A stretch of 64,000 nucleotides of DNA. It comes from Asticcacaulis benevestitus DSM 16100 = ATCC BAA-896 (lineage in GTDB: Bacteria; Pseudomonadota; Alphaproteobacteria; Caulobacterales; Caulobacteraceae). Within the stretch, counting starts at the first letter, position 1. Each line of letters begins with the position of its first letter. Of this stretch, positions 1-8,545 are shown piece after piece. Location of the stretch: positions 109,630 to 173,629 of the forward strand of contig NZ_AQWM01000004.1 in NCBI RefSeq assembly GCF_000376105.1, written 5' to 3'. The notes under the pieces were generated by a model that worked only from the letters and a program-made list of their open reading frames with translations, did not search any database and was not told where the DNA came from. Made by a program: the position numbers and the translations under genes.

Positions 1-294
1 AAACAGGTGGTGCTGATCACCGAGTGCTCGATGTCGGACAACGTAACGAGCGATGCGCCGGGCGTTGAGTTCCTGCGGCCGTGCAATCTGTGTCCGCACA
101 TGAAGCGCATCACGCTGCAAGGCATCTATGACAGTTTACGCTTCCATCAGTACGAGGTCGAGGTTGACCCGGCGCTGATCCCGCGCGCGGCGCTTGCCGT
201 GCAGCGCATGATCGATATGCCGCCGCTGAAAACCCCCGCCCGCTACGACATAGTCAAGGCCCGCCATCACGTCGATGTCGAGATGATCAGCTAA
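1..294 (+). CDS. nadA: Quinolinate synthase A, 3' end (partial)
   Basis: The reading frame is open from base 1, so the gene begins upstream of the window; the last 97 codons are present. NadA condenses iminoaspartate with dihydroxyacetone phosphate to quinolinate, using a [4Fe-4S] cluster. The fragment carries the C-terminal cysteine motif (FLRPCNLCPHMKRITL), which supplies a cluster ligand, followed by the typical short alpha-helical tail. It is followed on the same strand by nadB and nadC, the enzymes before and after it in the pathway, so the identification is firm. A pair of palindromic repeats separates it from nadB. Confidence 0.93.
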   Translation, partial: KQVVLITECSMSDNVTSDAPGVEFLRPCNLCPHMKRITLQGIYDSLRFHQYEVEVDPALIPRAALAVQRMIDMPPLKTPARYDIVKARHHVDVEMIS

Positions 295-302
295 ACCCTT
301 CG

Positions 303-414
303 CCCCGTTTACGGGGAGAAGGTGGCCAAAGGCCGGATGAGGGGCAACTCACGGCTTATACGTCCTACTCTACCCGCCCCTCACCCCAACCCTCTCCCCG
401 CCTGCGGGGAGAGG
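303..414. repeat. Facing pair of palindromic REP-like elements
   Basis: Unit A starts with stem CCCCG-TTTA-CGGGG (303-316), then GGCC-AAA-GGCC (324-334), and ends in a TGAGGGGC tail (338-345). Unit B is in the opposite orientation: its tail complement is CCCCTCA near 377-383 and its stem is CCTCTCCCCG-CCTG-CGGGGAGAGG (391-414, ten perfect pairs). The shared tail pointing inward from both sides makes this a BIME-like pair. Related units occur at 4603-4649 and inside the gene at 18496. The stems could also act in termination or mRNA stability between nadA and nadB; that is inference. Confidence 0.75.
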
Positions 415-434
415 GGGTTAGGAAGGAGGCCATC

Positions 435-2003
435 ATGGCCATAGACGTTCATATCCATAACGGCCCGCTGGTGATCGGCGCGGGACTGGCGGGCTTAAGC
501 GTCGCGCTCAATACCTCGCCCCACAAGACGCTGGTTTTGGCGCCCGTGGCGCTCGGCGTTGCCTGTTCGTCGGCCTGGGCGCAAGGCGGGATCGCGGCAG
601 CCCTTTCCCCCGAAGATTCGCCCAAAGACCACGCCGAGGACACCATCCACGCCGGCGCCGGCATCGTCGATGAACTGGCGGCGAAAACCCTCACCGATAT
701 GGGCCCGGAAACGGTGCGCAAGCTCAACGCCATGGGCGCCCCCTTCGACCACAAGCCGGATGGTTCCTTCGTGCTCAACCGCGAGGCCGCGCACGGTCTG
801 GCGCGCGTGGCGCGCGTCGGGGGCGATCTCGCCGGCAAGGCCATCCTGGAGGCCGTCGTCCACCAGACGCTGAATTCGCCGCATATCGACGTCTGGGAAC
901 GCGCCACGGCGCTCGGCCTGATCAAATCCGCCGACGATACGGTCATTGGCGCTCTGGTCGATCACGCCGGCAAGCTGATCGAGGTCTATGCGCCGGTCGT
1001 CATCATGGCCAGCGGCGGTTCGGGCGGCCTGTTCGCCGTCACCACCAATCCGGCCAATCTGCGCGGCGAAGGCATGGCCATGGCCGCACTGGCGGGCGCG
1101 GTGATCGCCGATCCGGAATTCGTCCAGTTCCACCCGACCGCGCTGAAATTCGGCCTCGACCCGGCCCCCCTGGCCACCGAGGCCCTGCGCGGCGAAGGCG
1201 CCACCCTGATCGATCAGAACGGCCATCGCTTCGTTTTCGATGACCACCCCGAAGGCGAACTGGCGCCACGTGATATCGTCGCTCGCGCCGTCCACAAGGC
1301 TGACTTGAATGGCGGCGCCTTCCTCGATGCCCGCGCCGCGATAGGCGACCACTTCCCGGCCGAATTCCCCACCGTCTTCGCCTCCTGCATGGCGCAAGGC
1401 GTCGATCCGCGCACCCAACCCATGCCGGTCGCACCCGCCGCGCACTATCACATGGGCGGCATCGGCAGCGACATCTTCGGCCACACCTCGCTGAAAGGCC
1501 TCTATGCCGTGGGCGAATGCGCCTCAACGGGTGTGCATGGCGCCAACCGTCTGGCCTCCAACAGCCTGCTCGAAGCGGCCGCCTTCGGTGAGCGCATCGG
1601 CCTTGACGCCATTCAAGGCCTGACGGCGGACGGTTTCGCACCGGATATCGCAAAGGCCGTGCGCCCAGCCATGCCACCGCACCTCAGCGAAGCCGATCTG
1701 AAGACCTTACGCGACGCCATGACGCGCTATGCGGGGGTGGTGCGCGATGAGGCCGGTTTGCGCACCCTGCTCAGCCTGATTGATAGCCTAGATCAGGGCT
1801 ATCCCGGTGCGCTGGCCTTGGTCAATGCGCGCCTGATCGCAACTTGCGCCTTGCATCGGCGCGAGAGTCGCGGTTCTCATTATCGCAGCGATTACCCGCT
1901 GACCGAGGCCACGGGCGCACGCACCTATATAACATGGGCGCAAGCCCTCACCACAGCCGGGGAAATGACCGCATGTACATCACAGGACTGCCTGACCTCC
2001 TGA
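435..2003 (+). CDS. nadB: L-aspartate oxidase
   Basis: NadB is a cytoplasmic FAD enzyme oxidising L-aspartate to iminoaspartate, the first step of de novo NAD synthesis. The 522 residues match the family length. Visible landmarks: the dinucleotide-binding GAGLAG (about 15-20), the SSAWAQGGIAAAL segment, the substrate-region motif TEALRGEGA, and the C-terminal flavin motif AVGECASTGVHGANRL with ASNSLLE. The ATG at 435 follows a good Shine-Dalgarno (AAGGAGG, about 7 bases upstream). The 3' end overlaps nadC by 31 bases, indicating translational coupling. Confidence 0.96.
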   Translation: MAIDVHIHNGPLVIGAGLAGLSVALNTSPHKTLVLAPVALGVACSSAWAQGGIAAALSPEDSPKDHAEDTIHAGAGIVDELAAKTLTDMGPETVRKLNAMGAPFDHKPDGSFVLNREAAHGLARVARVGGDLAGKAILEAVVHQTLNSPHIDVWERATALGLIKSADDTVIGALVDHAGKLIEVYAPVVIMASGGSGGLFAVTTNPANLRGEGMAMAALAGAVIADPEFVQFHPTALKFGLDPAPLATEALRGEGATLIDQNGHRFVFDDHPEGELAPRDIVARAVHKADLNGGAFLDARAAIGDHFPAEFPTVFASCMAQGVDPRTQPMPVAPAAHYHMGGIGSDIFGHTSLKGLYAVGECASTGVHGANRLASNSLLEAAAFGERIGLDAIQGLTADGFAPDIAKAVRPAMPPHLSEADLKTLRDAMTRYAGVVRDEAGLRTLLSLIDSLDQGYPGALALVNARLIATCALHRRESRGSHYRSDYPLTEATGARTYITWAQALTTAGEMTACTSQDCLTS

Positions 2004-2839
2004 TCGAGCCTATCGTCCGCGACGCCCTGCTGGAAGATCTCGGCCGCGCCGGCGATGTCACCGCCTCGGCCGTGATTCAGCCCAAGGCGCGCTTCAAGGC
2101 GGAGTTCCGCGCGCGCAAGACCGGCATTTCCGCCGGTATCGATTGCGCCCGTCTGGCCATGACCATCATGGATCCGCAGATCCGTTTCGAGACCCTGTTG
2201 CCCGATGGCAGCGAAATCAAGCCGGGCGACGTGATTGCCCGCGTCGAAGGCAAGGCGCGCGCCATATTGGCCGCGGAGCGCGTGGCGCTGAACCTGCTGT
2301 GTCACCTCTCCGGTGTCGCCACCCTGACCTCGGATTACGTCAAGGTGGTCGAAGGGCTGAAAACCAAGATCGCCTGCACGCGCAAGACCCTGCCCCTGCT
2401 GCGCGGCCTGCAAAAGCACGCTGTGAAATGCGGCGGTGGCCATAACCACCGTTACGGCCTCGATGACGCCATCCTGATCAAGGACAACCATATCGCCATC
2501 TGCGGCGGCGTGGGCGAAGCCATGGAACGCGCCAAGGCCGGCGTCGGTCACACCATGAAGATCGAGATCGAGGTCGATTCGCTCGCGCAACTCAAGCAGG
2601 CCCTGCCCTATGGTCCGGACGTGCTGCTGCTCGATAACTTCACGCTCGATATGTACGCCGAGGCCGTAAAGCTGGCGGCCAATTCTGCCGAGACCTATGG
2701 CAAAACGATCCTTGAGGCTTCAGGTGGTGTCAATTTGGAGACCGTGCGCGCCATCGCCGAGGCCGGCGTCGATGTGATTTCGGTCGGCGCGCTGACGCAC
2801 TCGGCGCCGAACTTCGATATTGGACTTGATGCGGTCTGA
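1973..2839 (+). CDS. nadC: Nicotinate-nucleotide pyrophosphorylase (carboxylating)
   Basis: Quinolinate phosphoribosyltransferase turns quinolinate and PRPP into nicotinate mononucleotide, the third step after NadB and NadA. The 288-residue product from ATG 1973 (MYITGLPDLL) has the family length and motifs: LEDLGRAGDVTA near the start, TRKTLPLLRGLQKHAV and GGGHNHRYGLDDAILIKDNH in the middle, IEIEVDSLAQL, and the phosphate-binding SGGVNLETVR and ISVGALTHS at the end. The frame stays open back to 1844, but that extension translates into sequence unlike the family, so 1973 is preferred. Confidence 0.95.
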   Translation: MYITGLPDLLIEPIVRDALLEDLGRAGDVTASAVIQPKARFKAEFRARKTGISAGIDCARLAMTIMDPQIRFETLLPDGSEIKPGDVIARVEGKARAILAAERVALNLLCHLSGVATLTSDYVKVVEGLKTKIACTRKTLPLLRGLQKHAVKCGGGHNHRYGLDDAILIKDNHIAICGGVGEAMERAKAGVGHTMKIEIEVDSLAQLKQALPYGPDVLLLDNFTLDMYAEAVKLAANSAETYGKTILEASGGVNLETVRAIAEAGVDVISVGALTHSAPNFDIGLDAV

Positions 2840-2863
2840 CGACCGTTGGGGACTGGGCGCGGT

Positions 2864-2904
2864 TTGACATTTCCGCACGCTCATTGTACCATAATGCGTA
2901 CAAT
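2864..2904 (+). promoter_or_regulatory. yefM-yoeB promoter with palindromic operator
   Basis: A consensus -35 TTGACA (2864-2869) is followed after 17 bases by a -10-like TACCAT (2887-2892). A perfect inverted repeat, ATTGTAC (2883-2889) / GTACAAT (2898-2904) with an 8-base spacer, lies across the -10 and ends 11 bases before the antitoxin ATG. E. coli yefM-yoeB operators are built on a TGTACA core, and these arms carry TGTAC and GTACA. Binding by the YefM-YoeB complex is inferred. Confidence 0.75.
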
Positions 2905-2915
2905 TGAGGTTCGCC

Positions 2916-3170
2916 ATGCAACATGTCACCTACTCCGCCTTCCGTGCCGACCTTGCCAGGATGCTGGACAAGGTAAACGATGATCATGCCCCTCTGCTGA
3001 TCACGCGGCAGAATGGTGCGCCCGCCGTGGTCATGTCGCTGGAGGATTTCTCGGCATGGCAGGAAACGGCTTACCTGCGCTCCAGCCCTAAAAACGCGGC
3101 ACGTCTGGATGCCTCCATCGCAGAACTCAACGCGGGTCGGGGCCTTCAGCGCGATCTGATTGAAGAATGA
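2916..3170 (+). CDS. yefM: Antitoxin of the YefM/Phd family
   Basis: An 84-residue YefM-type antitoxin that should bind its operator through the N-terminal fold and neutralise YoeB with its C-terminal tail. The N-terminus MQHVTYSAFRADLARMLDKV and the middle ITRQNGAPAVVMSLEDFSAWQET are characteristic of the family. The ATG at 2916 has GAGG just upstream (2906-2909); a TTG at 2904 is in frame but lies inside the operator palindrome, so it is less likely. The stop codon overlaps the toxin start (ATGA at 3167-3170), the standard coupling in this family. Confidence 0.93.
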   Translation: MQHVTYSAFRADLARMLDKVNDDHAPLLITRQNGAPAVVMSLEDFSAWQETAYLRSSPKNAARLDASIAELNAGRGLQRDLIEE

Positions 3171-3421
3171 AGAAGACGTTTTCCACCCAGGCCTGGGAGG
3201 ACTATCTTTATTGGCAAGCGACGGATAAGGCCGTCCTTAAGCGGATCAACGCACTTGTTAAGGATATCGACAGGCATCCTTTTGAAGGCATAGGCCAGCC
3301 AGAACCCCTGAAGCACAATTGGGCCGGCTATTGGTCACGCCGGATAGATCAGGAACACCGCCTGGTCTATGCAATATCCGACGACGCGATGCTTATCGCC
3401 CAATGCCGTTTCCACTATTAG
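3167..3421 (+). CDS. yoeB: Toxin YoeB, ribosome-dependent mRNA interferase
   Basis: An 84-residue RelE-superfamily endoribonuclease that cleaves mRNA at the ribosomal A site when freed from YefM. Length and catalytic positions equal those of E. coli YoeB: E46 (GQPEPLK), R65 (EHRLVY), H83 and the C-terminal Y84 (CRFHY). No key residue is missing, so the toxin looks intact. It overlaps the antitoxin gene by 4 bases, and its last four bases overlap the 3' end of the convergent acyltransferase gene. Confidence 0.95.
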   Translation: MKKTFSTQAWEDYLYWQATDKAVLKRINALVKDIDRHPFEGIGQPEPLKHNWAGYWSRRIDQEHRLVYAISDDAMLIAQCRFHY

Positions 3422-4596
3422 ATCCCCCCCTTGATAAAGGGCAGCTTCGAGACCCACTGGCTGAGCGGTTTATCGACAAGGGCGTCGAACAGGAAGGCCG
3501 TCACCAGGGCCGCGACAACGCCTGAGCCCCACAGCCCCCACTGTGCAGGTGTGCCCAGCGCGAAATGGTCGATCAGCTTCGGACACAGGCCAAACCAGAT
3601 GGCGCCGACCAGAGAATGAGTCAGGAACAGCGCGAACGAGGCACGGCCCATGCGGTGCGTGACGATGGTTTCGTGGAAGGTGACGCCGCCCGAAACCGCC
3701 AGCACTGTGCCGAGCAAAAGCACTATAGCGTTATCGCTGTAAGGGTTGCGCGGCAACAGGCACAACAGGCTGATGCCGGTAAAGGCGCCGGCGAGGCTGA
3801 GCCAGAAAGCGGTTTTGGACAGGCGTAGGTCTGCCGTCATGCGTTCGATCAGATTACCCAGCATGAACAGAGGTATAGCGCGCAGCAAACCCCAGGCAAA
3901 CGGCAGATCGACCAGCGGATGATACGCCAGCGTCAGAGCCAGAAGGTGCGCGACCAGCAGAACCCCGGCCGACATGGCCAGCATCACCTGCAGCGAGCGC
4001 TTATAGACCAGCGGCACATAAAAACTGAACAGGGCGTAGCAGACCAGCAGGGCCGACAAGGTCCAGGTCGGGGTGTTCCACGCTTCGGCGTGCATCATGC
4101 CCCAGCCATGCACCATGAAGGCCTGCGCGATAAAATCCACCAGGCCATATTTTTCCGCATGGTTGGGCGCGAAACCGGCTGCGGAAGACGCCAGCACAAA
4201 GACACCGAAGGTCAGGAGGACAAGAATATGCGACGGCCATAGCCGCGCGAACCGGCGCAGCAGGAAGTGCGAGCGGCGCATATGCGAGGTCACCAGACGC
4301 GAACCATAGGCACGCGACAGGATGTAGCCGGAAAGTAGAAGGAAGAAATCGGTGGCCAGCCAGCCCTGACTGAGCACGGGGAATAGCGTGCTCAGCGCGA
4401 TCGGCGCGGTGCTGCCATAGTGAAACAGCAGGATGAAGCTGGCCGCCATGAAACGCAGCACATCAAGGCTGGCCCCGCCCGCTCTTGGCTGGGCCGTGGC
4501 CGCATGATGGATCGATCCAAAAGCAAAAGAGAAGGGCTTCACACGACCACGGTAACGTAGTTGCGTTAAAATTTGGGATATAAGGAAGTAAGACAC
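3418..4596 (-). CDS. Acyltransferase 3 family membrane protein (first of four)
   Basis: Members of this integral-membrane family O-acylate cell-surface or exported sugars. The protein has the motif LDVLRFMAASFILLFHYG (about 44-61, with the conserved catalytic-type histidine), an FFLLSGYILSRAYG segment, a basic RRFARLWPSH loop, and roughly ten hydrophobic segments. The GTG at 4596 gives an unusual 40-residue leader rich in mixed residues; a later GTG near codon 19 is an alternative, so the start is uncertain. It is a lone gene between a toxin and an exporter operon; its substrate cannot be inferred. Confidence 0.85.
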   Translation of the reverse strand: MSYFLISQILTQLRYRGRVKPFSFAFGSIHHAATAQPRAGGASLDVLRFMAASFILLFHYGSTAPIALSTLFPVLSQGWLATDFFLLLSGYILSRAYGSRLVTSHMRRSHFLLRRFARLWPSHILVLLTFGVFVLASSAAGFAPNHAEKYGLVDFIAQAFMVHGWGMMHAEAWNTPTWTLSALLVCYALFSFYVPLVYKRSLQVMLAMSAGVLLVAHLLALTLAYHPLVDLPFAWGLLRAIPLFMLGNLIERMTADLRLSKTAFWLSLAGAFTGISLLCLLPRNPYSDNAIVLLLGTVLAVSGGVTFHETIVTHRMGRASFALFLTHSLVGAIWFGLCPKLIDHFALGTPAQWGLWGSGVVAALVTAFLFDALVDKPLSQWVSKLPFIKGGI

Positions 4597-4602
4597 CCAC
4601 CA

Positions 4603-4649
4603 CCGACGCGCTAAGGCGCGTCGGTCCCCCTCCCCGGCAAGCGGGGAGG
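4603..4649. repeat. Two-stem palindromic repeat element
   Basis: Two adjacent hairpins: CCGACGCG-CTAAGG-CGCGTCGG (4603-4624) and CCTCCCCG-GCAAG-CGGGGAGG (4629-4649), both with eight perfect pairs. Read on the minus strand the order is G/C-rich stem, GGGGA linker, second stem and GGTGG tail, the same plan as the repeat inside the methyltransferase gene at about 18846-18917. Placed just after the adaptor gene's stop (minus strand), it may also work as that operon's transcription end. Confidence 0.75.
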
Positions 4650-4661
4650 TATAGGTTGGCC

Positions 4662-5651
4662 CTACTTCTTCTCAGGCGTGGCCGGCTTCGGCGCTTCGCG
4701 CTTGGCGCCCGCCACCTGCCCCGGCTTCATGAACTTCACCAGCACACGCTGGCCGATCAGGAAGGGGGTGTTGTCGGCCGAGACCACGACTTCGACGACG
4801 CGCTCATCACTGGCCTCGTTGCCGCCATCGGATTTCAGCTTGCGCGCGCCAAAGGTGGCAGCGATACGGATGACCTTGCCGGTGTAGAGTTTGCTCGGAT
4901 CGGCCTCGGGGACGATTTCGACGTCTTGTCCGACCTTGACATCAGGAATCGAGCTTTCGACGATTTCCGAGCGGATGATGTGCGGGATCGCCGGTTCGAG
5001 ATCGAACATGTTCGAAACGTTGAGGGTGGAAGCGCCGGCGCCCGGATTGGCATAACGGCGGATGATTTTGCCATCCATCGGCGCACGAATGATCGTCAGA
5101 TCCTGTTGATATTCGGCCTGAGCCAGTTGCGAACGGGCCACGGCCACCGCCGCCTGCTGGGCCTCCAGCGTTGCCTTACCGCTTTCGATGGCGTCACGCG
5201 CCTGGTCGAGCTTTTGCTGCGCCACGAAATTGGTCGGGGCCAGCTTGGCCAGGCGGTCATATTCGCGCTGGGCGGTGCGGATATTGACGTTGGTCAGGGC
5301 CAGTTGGCTTTGCGCCTGCGCCACCGAGGCGCGGGAATTGTTAACGGCCAAAAGCGTGTCTTCATCTTCCTGGCGGGCCAGGATCTGTCCCTTGGTGACG
5401 ACGTCACCTTCCTGCACGAAGACCTGCTCGACGATACCACCGCGGCGCGCCGCCACTTCGATGACACCGCCTTCGACATCGACCTTGCCGGCAGCGATGG
5501 CGGCATAGGGGCTGGGCGGAGCGACCACAGCGGGTTTGTCTCCGGGTTTGCCGCCCGGCGCGCCCGGCTTTTGACAGGCGGCGAGCGACAGACCCGTCAG
5601 GGCCAGAAGGCCGAAGGTCAGAGCGGTCGATGTAGCGAATTTACGAGACAT
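4662..5651 (-). CDS. Periplasmic adaptor lipoprotein of an ABC exporter (HlyD/DevB type)
   Basis: A 329-residue membrane-fusion protein linking the ABC permease to the outer envelope. From ATG 5651 it starts with a short basic stretch and a hydrophobic signal ending in a lipobox (LSLAAC), so it is probably a lipoprotein. Next come the biotinyl-lipoyl half motif (IEVAARRGGIVEQVFVQEGDVVTKGQ), a long alpha hairpin (ARQEDEDTLLAVNNS to LAQAEYQQDL), the second lipoyl half (TIIRAPMDGKIIR) and beta-barrel segments. The frame opens at 5690, but only 5651 has an AGAGAA ribosome site. It is the last gene of the three-gene operon. Confidence 0.88.
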   Translation of the reverse strand: MSRKFATSTALTFGLLALTGLSLAACQKPGAPGGKPGDKPAVVAPPSPYAAIAAGKVDVEGGVIEVAARRGGIVEQVFVQEGDVVTKGQILARQEDEDTLLAVNNSRASVAQAQSQLALTNVNIRTAQREYDRLAKLAPTNFVAQQKLDQARDAIESGKATLEAQQAAVAVARSQLAQAEYQQDLTIIRAPMDGKIIRRYANPGAGASTLNVSNMFDLEPAIPHIIRSEIVESSIPDVKVGQDVEIVPEADPSKLYTGKVIRIAATFGARKLKSDGGNEASDERVVEVVVSADNTPFLIGQRVLVKFMKPGQVAGAKREAPKPATPEKK

Positions 5652-5696
5652 GTGTTTTCTCTGTTTCCGTATTTTTTTAAGCAGGGCCATAATTTT

Positions 5697-6422
5697 TTAA
5701 GCAAGAACTGGCGGTTCCGAGACCATGTTGTCGCTCAGAATTTTACCGTCTTCCATGTGAATAACGCGGTCGGCATAGGCTTCGAGGCGCGGATCGTGGG
5801 TCACCACGACGACCGCCGCTCCGCGTTCCTTGGCCGCCTGATGCAGGAGCTTGATGACCACCTGACCGCTGACCGAGTCGAGCGCCGAGGTCGGTTCGTC
5901 GGCGAAGATCAGCGACGGCATCTTGGACAGGGCGCGGGCGATGGCGACGCGCTGTTTCTCGCCGCCGGAAAGCTCGGATGGCTTTTGCTTAAGGCGGTGA
6001 CCAAGACTGACCGCTTCCAGAACCTCGACCGCGCGGCGATGGGCTTCGCTATGCGACACCTTCTGATATTTCAGAACCTGCTCGACCTGCTGCGTGGCGT
6101 TGAGCGCCGGGAACAGGTTGAAGCCCTGGAAAATAAAGCCGCAGTGATCGAGACGAAACTTGTCGATTTTGCCGCGCTTCTTCTTCCACAGGTTTTCGCC
6201 AAGCGCTATGACCTCGCCCTCATCCGGTTTCATCAGGCCGGACAGCGCCGCGATCAGGGTCGATTTGCCGGAACCCGAAGGCCCCATGACCATGGTGACC
6301 TGACCATGATAGGCGCTGAAATCGACGCCCTTGAGCACGGCCTGCTTGACCTTGCCAATCTTGTAGCTCTTGCCGAGTCCGGTGGCGCTGAGCGCCATTT
6401 TTCCATTATGTGTCTGGCTCAT
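5697..6422 (-). CDS. ABC transporter ATP-binding protein (LolD/MacB/DevA-like)
   Basis: A 241-residue ATPase powering the adjacent permease. It shows Walker A (GPSGSGKST), Q-loop ([13 protein letters not shown]), signature ([16 protein letters not shown]), Walker B with glutamate ([13 protein letters not shown]) and the H-loop (VVVTHDPR). These are the features of type VII exporter ATPases such as LolD, MacB and FtsE. The ATG at 6422 overlaps the permease stop (ATGA, 6419-6422). The frame runs upstream to 6734, but that part lies within the permease gene and is an overlap artefact. Confidence 0.92.
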   Translation of the reverse strand: MSQTHNGKMALSATGLGKSYKIGKVKQAVLKGVDFSAYHGQVTMVMGPSGSGKSTLIAALSGLMKPDEGEVIALGENLWKKKRGKIDKFRLDHCGFIFQGFNLFPALNATQQVEQVLKYQKVSHSEAHRRAVEVLEAVSLGHRLKQKPSELSGGEKQRVAIARALSKMPSLIFADEPTSALDSVSGQVVIKLLHQAAKERGAAVVVVTHDPRLEAYADRVIHMEDGKILSDNMVSEPPVLA

Positions 6423-7558
6423 CGCAGCAGGTCCGCAGGTTGGCTCTTTTTCAGGACGCCGAGCGAGAACAGGCCCGACAGGATGGCGATCAGCATCAGG
6501 CCTATGGTCACCGGGATCACGATGAACAGAGGGAAATCCATCGGCACGGCGGCCGAGTGAGCGGCAAAGGCGACCAGACTGGTCAGGAAAACGGTCATTG
6601 TCAAACCGGCGACACCGACCCAGAAACTCAGTTCCATAATAATCAGCCGCAAGGCCCCCATCGAGACACCGAGCGCGCGCAGGCTGGCGAACTCCTTGAT
6701 ATTCGCCATGATGGCGCCTTGCAGGGTTTGCCAAGTGATGACGATACCGATGAAGATACCCACCAGAACGGCGAAACCGATCATCATCGAGATGCCACCT
6801 TCCTTAAGCATCGATTTCTGGCTGGACTTGGAAAGCTGGTCACGCGTCCAGGCCTTATATTGGCCATGGGACATGGCGTTGAGTTCGTCAGCGACCTGTT
6901 TGGCCTTGCTCGGGTCCTTGATCTTGACCACCAGCGGGCCGACGCGCTGACCTTCATCGACCACATAGATCAGCTTGCCCGTTTGATACGAGACGAAGAC
7001 CTGAGAGTTGAACATGGAGGGATAGCCATCGACGACAGCACCAACCGTGACCGTGCGGCCGTTCATCTTGGCTTTATCACCGACCTTGACGCCGAGCTTG
7101 TTCAGGCTGGAGCGGTCGACCACAACGGTAAAGGGCTGCTGGAGCGCGGCAATGACCTCATCGCTGAAGTCCGTCGGCAGGGTAACGGCGCCCTTGACGG
7201 GATCGACCACGACCACCTGCACGCCGTCGCCCTTCGCGGGCTGGCCGTCCTTTGGGAAGTTGGACCAGAACGCCCAGCTACCGTTCAGCGGCTGCACTTC
7301 GAGCACATCCGGATGCTGGTAGATCGTGGGGATCAGGCGGCGCGGCTGGCCGGAATTGTTGCCGAACAGACCTTCGGCCTGCGGCGGCAGGATCATGACA
7401 TGCGCCGGTGACTTATCCACCGTGGCGGTAAAGGACTTGGCCATCCCCATAAACATGCCGGACATGGCCAGAACGAGCAGGCCTGCCACGGCAAGGGCGA
7501 TGACGGCTGCCATATACCGGCGCCATTCGTATAAAAGGGTCGATAGAGCTAGGGACAT
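6419..7558 (-). CDS. ABC transporter permease (FtsX/MacB/DevC type)
   Basis: A 379-residue membrane protein with one N-terminal transmembrane helix (MAAVIALAVAGLLVLAMSG), a large periplasmic MacB-like domain of about 220 residues, and three C-terminal helices with the FtsX-type motif FASLRALGVSMGAL. With the ATPase and lipoyl adaptor it forms a DevBCA- or MacAB-like exporter; the cargo is unknown. The ATG at 7558 (MSLALSTLLYEWRRY) is preferred to the frame's earlier start at 7585. It is the first gene of the operon. No outer-membrane channel gene lies nearby. Confidence 0.88.
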   Translation of the reverse strand: MSLALSTLLYEWRRYMAAVIALAVAGLLVLAMSGMFMGMAKSFTATVDKSPAHVMILPPQAEGLFGNNSGQPRRLIPTIYQHPDVLEVQPLNGSWAFWSNFPKDGQPAKGDGVQVVVVDPVKGAVTLPTDFSDEVIAALQQPFTVVVDRSSLNKLGVKVGDKAKMNGRTVTVGAVVDGYPSMFNSQVFVSYQTGKLIYVVDEGQRVGPLVVKIKDPSKAKQVADELNAMSHGQYKAWTRDQLSKSSQKSMLKEGGISMMIGFAVLVGIFIGIVITWQTLQGAIMANIKEFASLRALGVSMGALRLIIMELSFWVGVAGLTMTVFLTSLVAFAAHSAAVPMDFPLFIVIPVTIGLMLIAILSGLFSLGVLKKSQPADLLR

Positions 7559-7843
7559 GTTACCACTTTTGAGTGCGCAATGCACGATGTTGGCAACATC
7601 TATAAGTTTTCGATAAAGGTCTAATTAAATCGGCGTAACCTAGATTACTGTGACCACATGTTGTGTTAGTGCCACCGTTTTTAGTGTTCGTTTCCGGACA
7701 GGCCGCGCGCCACTTTCCCTGAAATTTGAGGCTCAGGCGGTTAAAGTGTCAGCCTTGAGTTGAGGAGCAGCCGGCTAGCTGCCGCAGGTACATTTGCGTA
7801 CCTGCAAGCGACGACGGCGCACGCATCGGCCAAGGAGGGCGCT
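7559..7843. other. Intergenic region upstream of the ABC exporter
   Basis: These 285 bases lie between the exporter's first gene and pgsA, both on the minus strand. The part near 7590-7690 is less GC-rich and is the likely place for the exporter promoter. I saw no convincing coding frame, hairpin terminator or known riboswitch. Confidence 0.5.
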
Positions 7844-8470
7844 TTAAATGTCTTTTTTGGCGGCGATGAAATAAGCAATGCCGGTCCACAGGGTGACGAT
7901 GGCGGCGACACAGATCAGGATATAGGCGATGCTCTGCACCGGGCTGTACCAGACCGGGGGCAGATTGAAGGCAGCCCAGCTACCGGCCAGCAGCAGCGCT
8001 CCCAGAGCGATAAGCTGAATCGTGGTCTTGGCCTTGGCGAGGAAGCTGACCGGCACCTTGAAACCCTTGCCGGCGGCGGCTTCGCGCAAGGCGCTGACGG
8101 CAAATTCCCGGAACAGAATCAGGGCGCACGGCAGGCCAATCACCGGATCAGCGATATTGAAGGCGAACAGGCCAAGGATGGTGCCGCAGACGAGGATCTT
8201 GTCGGCGATCGGATCGAGGATAGCGCCCCAGGCGCTTTCGGCATTGAGCTTGCGCGCCAGCATGCCATCGAAGAAGTCGGTGACCGAGGCGATCACAAAG
8301 GCGTAGAAGGCCCAGCGCTGCATAGCGAACATATCGTCCGGCGCCAGATAGGTGCTGAAGAAGGGGATGCCGCCGGCCGATCCCGCCAGCAACAGGAACA
8401 TCAGCACACCGAAAACCAGACGCAGCATGGTGAGGATGTTGGGGATCGGATTGACTTTTTCGCCGGTCAT
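7844..8470 (-). CDS. pgsA: CDP-diacylglycerol--glycerol-3-phosphate 3-phosphatidyltransferase
   Basis: PgsA makes phosphatidylglycerol phosphate in the inner membrane, the committed step to phosphatidylglycerol. The 208-residue protein begins with NPIPNILTMLRLVFGVLMF and carries the CDP-alcohol phosphotransferase motif in the form SVTDFFDGMLARKLNAESAWGAILDPIADKI (D-G-x2-A-R-x8-G-x3-D-x3-D), with several membrane helices. It lies 75 bases downstream of uvrC on the same strand, a pairing seen across alpha- and gammaproteobacteria. Confidence 0.94.
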   Translation of the reverse strand: MTGEKVNPIPNILTMLRLVFGVLMFLLLAGSAGGIPFFSTYLAPDDMFAMQRWAFYAFVIASVTDFFDGMLARKLNAESAWGAILDPIADKILVCGTILGLFAFNIADPVIGLPCALILFREFAVSALREAAAGKGFKVPVSFLAKAKTTIQLIALGALLLAGSWAAFNLPPVWYSPVQSIAYILICVAAIVTLWTGIAYFIAAKKDI

Positions 8471-8545
8471 GAACGCATCGTTTCTTCAGTTAATCGTGTT
8501 GCGCGGCATACTAGACAAGAAAGGCGAGGCGCCAAAGTGTTTTAT

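Noticed and set aside
4656-6560. A 634-codon frame on the plus strand
   Set aside because: It is antisense to the adaptor, ATPase and permease genes, whose motifs are unmistakable. Long antisense frames are common in GC-rich DNA, and its composition is H/D/R-rich without any domain.
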